Position numbers and translations under genes: made by a program. Below the pieces are notes generated by a model. The model was not told the DNA's origin, did not search any database, and saw only the letters and a program-made list of their open reading frames with translations. Of a DNA stretch of 19,960 nucleotides, positions 1 to 9,749 are shown piece by piece (position 1 is the first letter of the stretch; each line of letters starts with the position of its first letter). Source of the stretch: Scytalidium lignicola (taxonomy: Eukaryota > Ascomycota > Leotiomycetes); the NCBI GenBank assembly GCA_002812745.2, contig NCSJ02000532.1:1-19960 (forward strand), written 5' to 3'.

Positions 1-470
1 AATGATTAACTTTCTACTCATTTACCTTTTTTAATCTTAACTAGATTAAATACTAATTATAAGTTTAACTTAGTAAATATAATAATTCCCTTCAACTTAT
101 CTATTATTAAATTTATCAATAGTAAGGGATATTAATCTTTCTTAGTTTTACTATTCAAGTGTTTATAATTATTATAAGGTTGTCCTAATGGATTATCTTC
201 TTTCTTTATATAATACAATAATACTTTAGCTTTATTATAACCTTCTTTGTATAAACTTTTAAACATTATTTTCTTAAGTAACTATTTCTTTATCACCTTA
301 TCCTTAACAAGAGTTATTTAATAAATTAGTCCATAAGCTAATTTAAACCCCTCTTTAAGCTTTATCTTATGATCTTATAGTTTATACTCAGGTAAGGCTA
401 AATCATCAAGTCTTTTTATGAATAACTTTAACCATTTATAATATTCTTTAAGAATATATGTTATAGTTTT
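1..470 (-). pseudogene. Reverse transcriptase, N-terminal half (copy A)
   Basis: Read on the minus strand, about 344-410 gives LPEYKL*DHKIKLKEGFK, the stretch that opens RT in fungal gypsy elements (usually an LPEHxxxDHxIxL-type motif). Further along, near 60-130, comes YPLLLIDK followed by VEGNYYIY, matching the YPLPLID...GAKYFTKLDL region before the first catalytic Asp. The fragment ends at the window edge before the YxDD box. Stops fall at the Trp in DHxW-type and at Gln/Arg positions, as expected for transition decay. This enzyme would copy the element RNA into cDNA in virus-like particles; here it is a relic. Confidence 0.85.
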
Positions 471-514
471 ATTAATATAGATAACTCTTAAAGACATTGA
501 ATTATATTCTTCCT

Positions 515-860
515 CTGAGAAGGTAATCATACTTGTTCTCTAATCAATTATTAGATTATACTTCCTTATCCATTTAATTCCTAATATTACTTAATATATT
601 TCTAATTATATAATATCAAAGGATATTCTTTTTTAATGATTGTTATTAATCCTCATGTTTAATTTGTAAGTTTGGATATTAACTACTCTCTTGACTGTAT
701 TATTATTTATTAATGATATTAAGTAATTATCCTTCTTAACTCTTATACTAAGTCTAAGTCATTTCATAACTTATTCATTAATGAAGTTTATTTTAACTCT
801 TGAATTGATTAAGGCTTATATTAGCCTTTTACATAACTTTATATTTATGTATAATGAACT
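515..860 (-). pseudogene. Retropepsin-type aspartic protease (copy A)
   Basis: The minus-strand frame at 774-815 reads ALINSRVKINFINE. Gypsy proteases have ALIDSGA at this place, so catalytic Asp has become Asn (codon AAT at 804-806) and Gly has become Arg (GGA to AGA), both G-to-A changes. Downstream near 515-600 the frame gives VILGIKWIRKYN and MITF, matching the conserved VILGxPWL...NPxIDW...ITF end of the domain. The preceding residues LYINIKLCKRLI form the expected first strand. The protease would cleave the polyprotein. The identification is strong because both the active-site loop and the flap-to-helix end are recognisable. Confidence 0.85.
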
Positions 861-2371
861 TTTACTATTTATAAAGTATAAATTAACATTTCTAATATTA
901 TCAACTAATATATTGTTTTTAATTTCTAGATCTTCAGAATTCTCTTAAAGCTCCTTAAAGAGTACTGTTTGCCTTTTTACAAGGTCTCTTAGTCTTAGTC
1001 CATCTAGGCTTTTATCATTTATGAATACTCATATATCTTGTACTTATTCTGCTATTTTATTTCCAAGGCATTCTCTTATTTCAATAATAAAGACATTACT
1101 CTTCTTAGTAACTCCTCTTATAGAATTCAAAGGATATACTATTACCTCTTAAACAAACTGTTAATTGATTCTTTGTATTAGTTTATCTTCTTCTGATAAC
1201 ACAATAAGTAATTCTAAAAGTAGTAAATCTTCTTCTATTTGGTTAATTGATAATAAAGCTTTTATATCTTAATTAGCTTATTCAATAACAATCTTAACAA
1301 GTTCCCTTTGTTCTTATTATGCATAATATTATTTAGCTTCAAGTAGTTGCTCTACTGATTTTCCTAGACTTTAGATCTCTTCATATTGTANTTTTTACTT
1401 CTAAATAATCTTGTTAAAAAATTAACATTAAAAGTCCTTCTTATTATAAGTTGTATTACCCTCACAAGATATAGCTTAATCCTTTCTTTACTACTATTTA
1501 AGCATCCTCAAGTATCTAGTTAAAATTGTCTTAAATTCAAGTTCTCTTTATTAGTAAGAGGAACTTATATGTTCTTCTCTTTATAATGATACTCTGGAGG
1601 TTAGTTTTATAAACTAAAGTAAGATTTTCAAGATTGAGTTCTTATTCTTCAATAGTCATTTCTTCTTATTATATAGTTTTATAAAGTTAACTTTTGTTTA
1701 AAATCTCTTATCCTCTTAATCCCCTTATGCTAATCATTAAATAATATCTTAGGATTAATACTTCCTTAGAAACAGGATACTATTCTGTTAGTACAACCTT
1801 GAAGTTTGTTAGTACTATCATCCAGATTCTACTAACCTCTAAAAACAATCTCCATTTGTCCAGACTCTCAACTTCTTCCTTATCCTAAGGATATCTTACA
1901 TACTAAGTCTTTCTTATTGCTATAAATATTACCTTGTTAACCTTCTTACTAGATGTTTCTTCCAAGTTCAAGCTTTTCTCCTCAGATGATTCTAACAAGA
2001 TATTCATGATTTTTAAGATTCTCATAACTCTAATCTTAACTGTTATACTTAACTTGTTATTCTTCTTATGAGTATTTATTATATATTCAAGAAGTTTATA
2101 CTTAAAATACAACTTGTTTTTTCTTCTCTTATCAAGCTTTTCAAAGGAAATCCTAAAGGAGTTTCTTTTTTTGTTTTTTCCTTCAAAATACTTCTTTCCC
2201 TTTCTTTTAAAAGTCTTTCCTTTTCTTATAACATTTAACTTTATAAAGTTTTCTTAATCCTTCTTATTGTCAAACTTTCTTCTGTTAAAGTAAGATTTAC
2301 CCNTTTTTGTCCAAGATCATCTTATATTNTTNATTTCTAATCTTNATAAACAAGTCAATAAGAACATTGNA
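860..2371 (-). pseudogene. Gag C-terminal part with zinc knuckle, and Gag-protease linker (copy A)
   Basis: At 2068-2109 the minus strand reads YFKYKLLEYIINTH. Spacing fits a CX2CX4HX4C nucleocapsid knuckle whose Cys and His codons have decayed (TGT to TAT, CAC to TAC) and whose Gly is now Glu. The last ligand is CAT, which needs more than one change. A 69-codon open stretch (2112 to 1903) surrounds it and continues into a Ser/Glu-rich acidic tail. Upstream comes a Lys-rich basic stretch. Between the knuckle and the protease active site there are about 1.25 kb, roughly 400 codons, with no recognised domain, longer than the linker in most gypsy elements. The fragment stops at about 2371, so capsid sequence is missing in this copy. 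Confidence 0.78.
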
Positions 2372-2431
2372 NGTAAATGATTATATTATCAAGATATACT
2401 ATTATGAATTTCNTCTAAATATTTCTTTAAN
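2303..2431. other. N-rich junction between gypsy copies A and B
   Basis: Eight N characters occur at 2303, 2329, 2332, 2345, 2370, 2372, 2413 and 2431. Most are not beside long homopolymers, unlike the Ns elsewhere. Homology to Gag (compare 4925-4975) ends at about 2366-2371 and homology to RT (compare 17396-17450) begins at about 2373. The join therefore puts Gag of one copy directly against the catalytic part of RT of the next. It may be a real recombination or deletion joint, or an assembly join between repeat copies. Confidence 0.7.
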
Positions 2432-2990
2432 TATTTAGTCTATTATCCTTTGTTATATTGTTAAAGTATTAGTTATATTAAATGTTATAATTAATAACTT
2501 AAATAATTTGTATTTTGTTTGAATAATAACTTTCTACTTATTATCTCTTTTAATCTTAACCAGATTAAATACTGATTATAAGTTTAGCTTAATAAATATA
2601 ACAACTTTTTTTTAGCTTGTTTATCATTGAATTTATTAATAATAAAGAGTATTAATCTTTTTTAGTTCTATTATTTAAGTATTTATAATTATTACAAGGT
2701 TATTCTAATGGATTGTCTCCTTTCTTTACATAATACAATAATGTTCTAGCTTTATCATAACCTTCTTTGTATAAACCTTTAAATATTATTTTCTTAAGCA
2801 ATTATTTCTTTGTTACTTCATCCTTAATAAGAGTTGTTCGATAAATTGGTTTATAGGCTAGTCTGAACCTTTCTTTAAGCTTTATCTTATAATCTTATGG
2901 TTTATGCTCAAGTAAGGCTGAATCATCAGGTTTTTCTATGAATAACTTTAGTTATTCATAATATTCTTCAGGAATATGTTTTATAATTTT
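2372..2990 (-). pseudogene. Reverse transcriptase, N-terminal part to the catalytic box (copy B)
   Basis: At 2385-2396 the minus strand reads YLDN, followed by IIIY. Gypsy RTs have YxDD followed by ILIYS, so the second catalytic Asp has become Asn by GAT to AAT. The preceding residues FIIV fit the hydrophobic strand before the box. The opening LPE...DHxIxL-type region aligns at about 2864-2930 with the same region in copies A and C. Everything after the YxDD box (thumb, connection, RNase H) is missing at the junction. The loss of a catalytic Asp together with numerous stops shows a non-functional relic. Confidence 0.85.
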
Positions 2991-3034
2991 GTTAACATGA
3001 ACAGCTTTTAAGGATACTAACTTTGGTTCTTCTT

Positions 3035-3375
3035 CTAAGAAGGTAATTATACTTGTTCTCTAATCAATTATTAGATTATACTTCCTTATCTATTTAATTC
3101 TTAAGATAACTTGATATGTTCTTAACCTTGTAATATTAAAAGATATTCTTTTCTAATAGCTTTTGTTATACNTTTATATTTAAGTTCTAAGTTTAAATAT
3201 CAACATACTTCTGAACCTTAGTATTGTTTACTAATAATATTAAGTAATTATCATTTTTGACTTTTGTACTAAGTTTAAGTTATTTTATAACTTGTTCATT
3301 GATGAAATTTCTTTTTGCTCTTGAATTAATCAAGCCTTTTATTAACTTTTTATATAGTTTTATATTAATGTATAA
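3035..3375 (-). pseudogene. Retropepsin-type aspartic protease (copy B)
   Basis: The active-site loop lies at 3296-3337 and reads GLINSRAKRNFINE on the minus strand, against ALIDSGA in the family. As in copy A the catalytic Asp is Asn and the loop Gly is Arg, so the protein would be inactive even without stops. The downstream part, ending near 3050, aligns with the ITF end of the domain in copy A. Identification depends on both position between Gag and RT and the collinear match with copies A and C. Confidence 0.82.
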
Positions 3376-4660
3376 TAAACTCTTATTGTTTATAGAATAA
3401 AGATTAACATTCTTAATGTTGTTGACTAACATATTATCTTTGATTTTCAGATCTGTAGCATTTTTCTAAAGTTCTTCAAACAATGTTGTTCATCTTATAA
3501 CAAGGTTTTTTAACCTTGGTCTATCTAGGCTTTTGTTATTTATAAATGTGTATATATCTTATACTTATTCTACTATTTCATTTCCAAGATATTCTCTTAT
3601 CTTTGTGATAAAGACATTACTTCTTTTAAGAATTTTTCTTGTAAAATTCAAAGAGTATATTGTTACTTCTTAATTAAACTATTAATTGATTCTTTATATT
3701 AGTTTATCTTCTTTTAATAATATAATAAGTATTTTTAAAAGTAATGAATCTTCTTCTAGTTTATTAATTATAAGTAGTATTTCCTTGTCTTAATTAACTT
3801 GTTTGATAATAATCTTTACTAATTCTTTTTATTCTTGTTAAGTATAATATTGTTTAGCTTTATTCAGTTATTCTACTGATTTTCCTAACCCTTAAATTTC
3901 CTTGTATTATGTTTTTGCTTTTACATAATCTTGTTAAAAGGTTATTATTAAAAGTCCTTCTTATTGTAAATTGTATTGTCTTTATAAGATATAACTTAAT
4001 CCTTCTTCTATTATTATCCATGTATTCTTAAGCATCTGATTAAAGTTATCCTAGATATAAATTCTTTTTACTAATAAGAAGAACTTGTATGTTCTTTTTT
4101 TTATGATAATACTTTAAAGGTTAGTCTTGTAGATTAGAGTAAGATTTCCAAGGTCAAGTTTACATACCTTAATAGTTACTTCTTCTTATTATATAATTCT
4201 GAAAAGTTAGTTTCTGTCTAAGATCTTTTATCCTCTTAATCCCCTTATACTAATTGTAAGATAATATTTCAAAATTAATAATTCTCTAAAAATAAGATAT
4301 TATTCTGTTAATATAGTTTTAAAGTTTAATAATACAATTATCTAAATATTATTAACTCTTAAAATTGATCTTCATTTACCTTAGTTCTTAACTTTCTCCT
4401 TATTATAAGAGTGTCTTATATATTAAGTCCTTGTTATAAGTATAGAATCTATTTCAAGGATTCTTATTATTATTATCTCGTCTACATCTGTCTTAATAAC
4501 ATAATGTAATATGATTATTAAGTCTTGACAAGCTTCTTCTTTTGAAGAATTTCCNTTTTTTGTCCTTAGAATTTTCTTCTTCTAAAGATTTTGATAAGAT
4601 ATCTATAATTCTCAAGATTCTCATAACTTTAACTTTAATTGTAATACTTAACTTGTTGTT
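3375..4660 (-). pseudogene. Gag-protease linker region (copy B)
   Basis: This 1.3-kb stretch is collinear with 860-2060 of copy A and 18400-19670 of copy C. On the minus strand it gives a decayed frame with Glu/Gln-rich parts and several matches between the three copies, but no domain I recognise. It directly follows the acidic tail after the zinc knuckle and leads into the protease. Its conservation in all three copies shows that it belongs to the element rather than being an insertion in one copy. It could be an extended Gag tail or an extra domain. An N lies at 4555. Confidence 0.6.
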
Positions 4661-5869
4661 CTTCTTATAAGTATTTATTATATATCCAAGAAGTTTGTAC
4701 TTGAAATATAACTTATTTTTTTTTTCNTTTTGTCAAGTTCTTCAAGAGAAATCCTAAAGGAATTCTTCTTTTTATTCTTTTCTTCATAATGTTTCTTCTC
4801 NTTTTTCTTTAAAGGTCTTTCCTTTCTTTATAACATTTAATTTTATAAAGTTATTATAATTCTTCTTTTTGTTAGTCTTTCTTCTATTAAAGTATAATCC
4901 CTCTTTCTTATCTAAGCTTATCTTATATTATTTATTCTTAATCTTGATAAATAAGTCAACAAGAACGTTAAATGTAATAACCATAAGCTTTTAATACAGT
5001 TCTTCTTTAATGAAGTCCTTTAACTTGATCTTATACTAGTATATATATACTTCCTCTTCTTAGTTAACTGATATTATATACTAATAATAAAGTATTATAT
5101 ATTTACTAAGGCTTTTAGTTTGTCTAAAGTAGGCTAACTGTCTTTTAACATTCTTTTTCTTGTTAACATCTTTATATAAATGTTTAAGTTCTTTTGTATA
5201 ATTAACTTAACTTGTAATAATATTAATTATTACTTATTTTGTCATTTCTTCGTTTGTCATGAACTATTTATCCTTAAAAGGTTAAAATTAAGTTTTAGCT
5301 ACTCCTCTTAAGTATGTTAATACTTACAAAACCTTATATATGTTTTTAAGTAATAAGTAATTATTCAAGACTAAGTATGTTCTTATCTGAACAAGATATA
5401 CTTTAAGCTTTTTTTTGTCCTTATAAAACAAGTCTAATCTAATAATCTTAACTTCTTTAAATGTTATTATTAGAATTTGTTCAGTGTTATATTCTAGTTT
5501 AAAGTCTAGATTAAGGTCTAGGCTTAAAGCTCTTAGTATTAGAATTGACTTTGGATTAGGTTTAAGTAATAGAAGTATTAACTTCTTCTTTATAACTCTT
5601 GATGATTCTCCAACAATTAATCCTTCTGTTAACTTAACAAGTTATTTTAGTAGTATAACAACTTCTTTTAACACTTTCTCTTAGATGTTAATTTCCTTGA
5701 TAGTCTAATCCTTATCTTGGTCTTCTTCAAAGTTATCTCTTGAACTTTTCTCAGATACTTCTTCAGATTCTTCTTTAGATTTTTCTTCAAAGCTTTCTTC
5801 AAAACCTTCTTCAAGTTATTGTTTGTTGTTATTATTTACTAGTGTATCTGTTTCTAAATCCTAATTCAT
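4660..5869 (-). pseudogene. Decayed Gag polyprotein: capsid and zinc knuckle (copy B)
   Basis: From the ATG at 5869-5867 one minus-strand frame can be followed for about 950 bases, broken only by stops of the decay type. Residues about 15-55 are strongly acidic (repeated GluGlu and SerGlu; 5700-5830). The capsid core follows: RLDLFYKDKKKL and YLVQIRTYLVLNN, then YLRGVAKT at 5291-5314 with stops at the following Trp positions. This matches the LPxFxGxRxxL...YLRGxAxxWF pattern of fungal gypsy Gag. The zinc knuckle at 4677-4718 reads YFKYKLLGYIINTY, a CX2CX4HX4C with all four ligands changed to Tyr and its Gly kept. Gag would build the virus-like particle and bind element RNA. Confidence 0.82.
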
Positions 5870-6077
5870 CAAGATAGGTAATGTTCAAAATATTACAAAA
5901 CTATATTATCTAGGTTATTAAATAGTCAAGAGTAAGGTAGATATTCAAGGATAGTAGAAATGTATAATATATAAGCAAATGATTAAGTCAAAGGTAAGAT
6001 CTAATAATGTATTTAAGTTGAATATAAGGAGTTTACTCTTATATTCTTACAGTATGCTTATATAGATAATGAAATCT
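5870..6077 (-). other. Region upstream of Gag, copy B; possible leader
   Basis: In a gypsy element this interval, upstream of the Gag start on the minus strand, should hold the leader, primer-binding site and 5' LTR. I searched by eye for a TG...CA bounded repeat, for a TGG-starting primer-binding site and for a second copy elsewhere in the window, and found none. With the other copies truncated there is no partner LTR to compare. The assignment is positional only. Confidence 0.3.
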
Positions 6078-6153
6078 AACTGGACCCTTTGGACCTCTTA
6101 AGTCCTATGAGTCTATAAACCCTTTAAACCCTCTAAGTCCTTTAAGTCTTAAG
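6078..6153 (-). repeat. Degenerate 9-bp-period repeat, Gly-X-X-like on the minus strand
   Basis: About eight imperfect units of 9 bases occur here, of the type ggaccctTT, agtcctatg, accctttaa, gtcctttaa on the plus strand. GC content is visibly higher than in the surroundings. Read on the minus strand the period gives GLR, GFK, GFI, DS*, DLR, GPK, GPV, where D is one transition from G. This looks like a short collagen-like triplet repeat, or a plain 9-bp tandem repeat that happens to be in that phase. Nothing recognisable flanks it. Confidence 0.55.
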
Positions 6154-7789
6154 CATATCATGTAATTGTTAAGNTTTTTTATATACACTCTGTTGTATAT
6201 TAAGCCTTAAGCTTATACTAATCAGCTTATTAGGTCAAATCCATAACATTTATACTAAAGTAAACTACTTTTATAATAGAATTAAAAAGCTTGTAATATT
6301 AATATTATAATTATTGTCTTAAGTAATAAGTATGTTTTTACAATGTTAATAAGAATATATTTGAACAAAAGATAATATTTATTCAGTTAAATATATAAAA
6401 TTTTAAAAAGCTCTTTTGTTAAGATGATATAATAAGAAAGGAAAGAGTTGTTTTACTTATTCTTAACTTTACTATGTAATTCTTACTCTTTAAATTACTT
6501 GTAAATATTATCTATTATACTTAATAATATATAGTATTCTTCTTAAACTTTATAAAATTTCTATTAATTATTAATAAGGTTAATATATGCTTATTACTTA
6601 TTATAAAGATATTTAAACTTATATATAATTAACAAGAATATAATCCTTTTACCTTCTTGTTGTAATAATTAAATATAACTTAAAGTTAATGTTAAATTCT
6701 TAGTTATGTTATTGTTGAAAACATAAATCTTTATTATATCAAATAATATCTTAACAAGTATATATAGTTAAGTATATATTAACCTTTCTTCATTCTTTAA
6801 GTTATTTAAAACAAAGAAAATAATCTAGTTACAATTATCTTAAAAGGTAACAAATAAGTATATTATATGTTTAAAAGTTTTACTTACTTAATCTTCATCA
6901 ATATTGTATTTAGTTCAAGACTTGAATAACTTTTCTTAACAGTATAATCTTTAGATAAAGCATTTAACTTTATATTTATCAAGGACAATATCATATAACA
7001 GATTATTATCTTGTAATGTAATTTACTTAGTTATATTAATATAAACTTAATCTTTATTATAAAACTATAAATTTATTATGTAATCTTAATATTCCTTTTA
7101 TGTTTTATATACTTTAGTCAAACTTAACTTCATATAGAATATCTTGGTATTCTTTATATTAACGAATAAAGTAACACTTTAAAACTAATAGAATAAAGGA
7201 TTTTTATCAATTATCCTTATAATATCATCTTATAAATGTTCTAAATACTCTTTTACTATGAAGTAAGTAAGTAATTGTTCTTAACTTATATACTTTTAAC
7301 TTAATCTTTTTACATTACTTATTATTAACTTAAGATTAACAATTTTAAGTAATATAAAGTAATAAAAAAGAACATTTAAGGATTTGACAACTTGATTAAT
7401 ATACAAGGTAAAAATCTTATTGTATAATAATTCTTATTCCTTAATAATAAGAAAATTAGAATAATCAATATTTCTTACTTGATAAAGTTTAAGGAAAAAG
7501 CAAGTTATAATAATAAGATTTATACTTATTACATAATCAAGGTATATGTATAAGATTTTGTATAAGAGTATATATTAAGTTATAAAAGCCCTTTTAACTA
7601 TCTGAGTAAAAATGTATAAACTAAAGTATATATTAACTGTAAGGTTTTGTAAAGTATAAAACTTAAAAAGTTATTTAATTTTACATTATGTAAATCAAAA
7701 ACTCTTAATGAAAAAGTAAAGACTATTAATATTAAAGGTTTTTATATATTATTGATTTTTCTTGTTTTAAGTATAATATTAATTTAAAC
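6154..7789. other. Extremely AT-rich DNA without recognised features
   Basis: This stretch has high stop density in the frames I followed, many TTAATA/TATTAA-type words and no clear homology to the gypsy copies. Short minus-strand windows, for example about 6910-7330, give protein-like strings, but stops occur at roughly the random rate for such base composition. I do not call a gene. No RNA gene or tandem array was seen. Confidence 0.5.
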
Positions 7790-8960
7790 AAAGGTTTTTA
7801 AGTAATGTTATATTTAAACTTATAGATAGATTATATCCTTTAAAGACAACTTGACAATTAACTCCTTTTAACTTATTTACTTTCATCAACTTTAAGTTAA
7901 TTAGTATATTAAGTAATAACATTCTTCCTTTGTATTTACTTTATAATAATTTAGTAATCTCCTTAAATGATAAGTATTTAAAATAGACATCAGGTTACTG
8001 ATGATGTTATTAATGCTTATAAGCAACTTCTTTATACTTTGTATTCATATAGCCTTAAAACTTCTAAAGTTACTTAACTACTTAATAAGTAATTTTCTCT
8101 TCAACTAATAAGGATTTATTAATACTTACATTGTTTAAATTGAAATTAAACATTGATAATAAAGTAAATACTTCATTTGATATAAAGTTAACATTCTTCA
8201 CTTGTCTTATTAACTCTATTACATTAATATACTTAAACAAGCTAAACGATAAGCTTAATACAGTTTTATAAGGTAATTATAAAGGAGAACATAAATCATT
8301 GTTTGTATGTAATTAGGATTTATCCAAGAGTATATTATTTACTTTGAAAAATAATACACTTAATATGTTTTTATTTTAGTCTAAATACTTGGAGAATAAA
8401 GGATTACTTGTTAAAATTATTAAAAGTATTTTTAATAATATTTTAATAGTTGAAAATTTGTCCTTTGAGNTTTTTTAACTTTAACTAAGTAAGTTTAAGG
8501 CTTTATAATACCTTCTTATTCTTATTTCTTTTATTAATAACATTAATATCAGTTAAGTGTTTAAAACTATTAAAATACATTAAATGTTAATAAAAACCAT
8601 AAAGTATCTTAACAATTTCATGATCAACAACTAATATAACAGTTAATCTCTTTAAGATTACTTTATTATATTCTACACTTTTTATATTATATGTTTTTTA
8701 CTCTTTAACTTAGATTATCTTTATATGCTTTATGATGTTAATATCCTCTTTCTTTATCTTCATTAGTTTTATAATACAACAAAGTATATTATGTTGAGTT
8801 TCATCATAAGCATCAACTTTAACATTAACATTTAGTTTATCAGTTAGTATTTTAAAGGTAAGAAGAATTTGAATATTAAGACTTATATATAAGTTAATTT
8901 CAAGATTTATAAAGTATAATACATCTTTGTATAAAAAAGGTTAGTATACAATGAAATTAA
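7790..8960 (-). pseudogene. Possible decayed coding region, unknown product
   Basis: On the minus strand one frame from about 8925 to 8471 has about five stops in 150 codons, with strings such as DAYDETQHNILCCIIKLMK and VILVVDHEIVKILYGFY. If the N at 8470 is treated as an extra base the frame continues to about 7800 with about eleven stops in 220 codons, including PDVYFKYLSFKEITKLL. Roughly 9 percent stops would be expected by chance here, so the excess of sense codons suggests old coding sequence. However, the plus strand is also fairly open at 8080-8480. I do not recognise the family. It is not collinear with the gypsy copies. Confidence 0.3.
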
Positions 8961-9620
8961 CTAATACTTATAGTTAACTAAATTTGTTATACTACTACTA
9001 ATACTTTTGCTCTCTTTATACTTTTGTATAAGTTATAAATGAATATTTTCAAGGTCTTTTGCTTTTATTAAGATATTAAGAAGATAATATAATTAATTCA
9101 ATTATAAATTTTAATCAGGAAAAAATATAAACAAAAGGTAAACTATAAAATTTAAAGATTAAACAATAACCTTAATATAATTAGTATAATTAACTTAATC
9201 AATAATAACCTTAAAGTAATTACCTTTTTACCTTAATCTACCTTTAAGTTTAAACTAACATTATAAAATTACTTTAATTGTATATTTAAATTAAATTACT
9301 TTTATTTAAGTTCTTTTTTACTTAATTTACAATAAAAATTAATAAACTTTATAAAGGACTAAATAAAAACCTTAATCTAAAAAGTAATAACCTTATCAAT
9401 TTTATTATTAATTCACTGGATTTAAAACATTAAGATCAAAGACTATTACCTTTAAAATGTTATTATATTATTAATATTTACTTATATCTATTATAACTTT
9501 AAGATTGATGATTTAAAGAAGGTTTATGTACTTTTACANTTTTTACTTTTAAGGAAGTCCTTGATTTTTTAATTAAGTCTTAAAAGAAGTTTGTCTAACT
9601 TATACCTTATATTCACTTGT
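8961..9620. other. AT-rich DNA, nothing recognised
   Basis: The sequence is dominated by runs of A and T with several ACCTTAATNTAANNT-like words around 9160-9260 (ataaccttaatataatt, ataaccttaaagtaatt, taccttaatctacctt), which may be a weak short repeat. No reading frame of interest, RNA gene or element homology was seen. One N lies at 9539 before a T run. The region ends where plus-strand C-over-G skew sets in. Confidence 0.45.
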
Positions 9621-9621
9621 T

Positions 9622-9745
9622 TACTCTTACTTTCTCTTTGTTTACTAACCTTTATCCTCTCCTTATTCATTAACCTTTACCCTTTCCTTACTTATTAACC
9701 TTTACCTTCTTTTTACTTATAAACTTTTACTTAAACTTATTCTTA
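9622..9745. repeat. 25-bp minisatellite, left array
   Basis: Three clear units begin at 9647, 9672 and 9697, each starting AACCTTTA and ending in TTATT, TCATT or TATA, with a degenerate unit on either side (about 9622 and 9722). The consensus is close to AACCTTTACC followed by a CT-rich stretch and TTAYTTATT. The same unit in the same orientation recurs at 12329-12429. The array sits at the left end of the C-skewed block and just past the end of the decayed minus-strand frame. There are no spacers, so it is a tandem array and not a CRISPR. Confidence 0.85.
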
Positions 9746-9749
9746 AATT

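Larger units (their letters stand above)
1..2371 (-). mobile_element. Decayed Ty3/gypsy retrotransposon fragment, copy A
   Basis: The minus strand carries, in element order, a Gag zinc knuckle (2068-2109), a long linker, a retropepsin-type protease (about 515-860) and the first half of reverse transcriptase (about 1-470). The left side is cut by the window edge. The right side ends at about 2371, where homology to copies B and C stops inside Gag and RT sequence of copy B begins. Base 1 corresponds to about 2521 in copy B and about 17541 in copy C. Differences between copies are mostly C/T or G/A transitions. The frame is interrupted by many TAA/TAG/TGA codons and no part should be functional. 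No LTR was seen. Assignment to gypsy rests on the domain order PR-RT and recognisable RT and protease motifs. Confidence 0.88.
2372..5880 (-). mobile_element. Decayed Ty3/gypsy retrotransposon fragment, copy B
   Basis: This is the copy with the most complete 5' part. On the minus strand it runs Gag (from 5869), zinc knuckle (4677-4718), linker, protease (about 3035-3375) and RT through the YxDD box (2385-2396). RNase H and integrase, which should follow to the left, are absent because the sequence switches to copy A at about 2371. It is collinear with copy A at an offset of about 2520 and with copy C at about 15,020. Many in-frame stops and transition changes show it is dead. The 5' boundary is set only by the Gag start; the LTR was not identified. 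Confidence 0.87.

Noticed and set aside
5484..5684. Plus-strand 66-codon open frame
   Set aside because: It lies antisense to the decayed Gag frame of copy B and has no feature of its own.
7993..8073. Plus-strand VTDDVINAYKQLL, resembling the start of a Ulp1-type cysteine protease
   Set aside because: Only about 27 codons are open and no His, Asp or Cys catalytic region was found downstream; likely chance, and the minus strand is the more continuous frame around it.
7983..8100. Minus-strand YFKYLSFKEI as part of a fungal DUF3435 tyrosine recombinase
   Set aside because: A short hydrophobic match only; the Gly-Ala-Arg region expected before it is absent.
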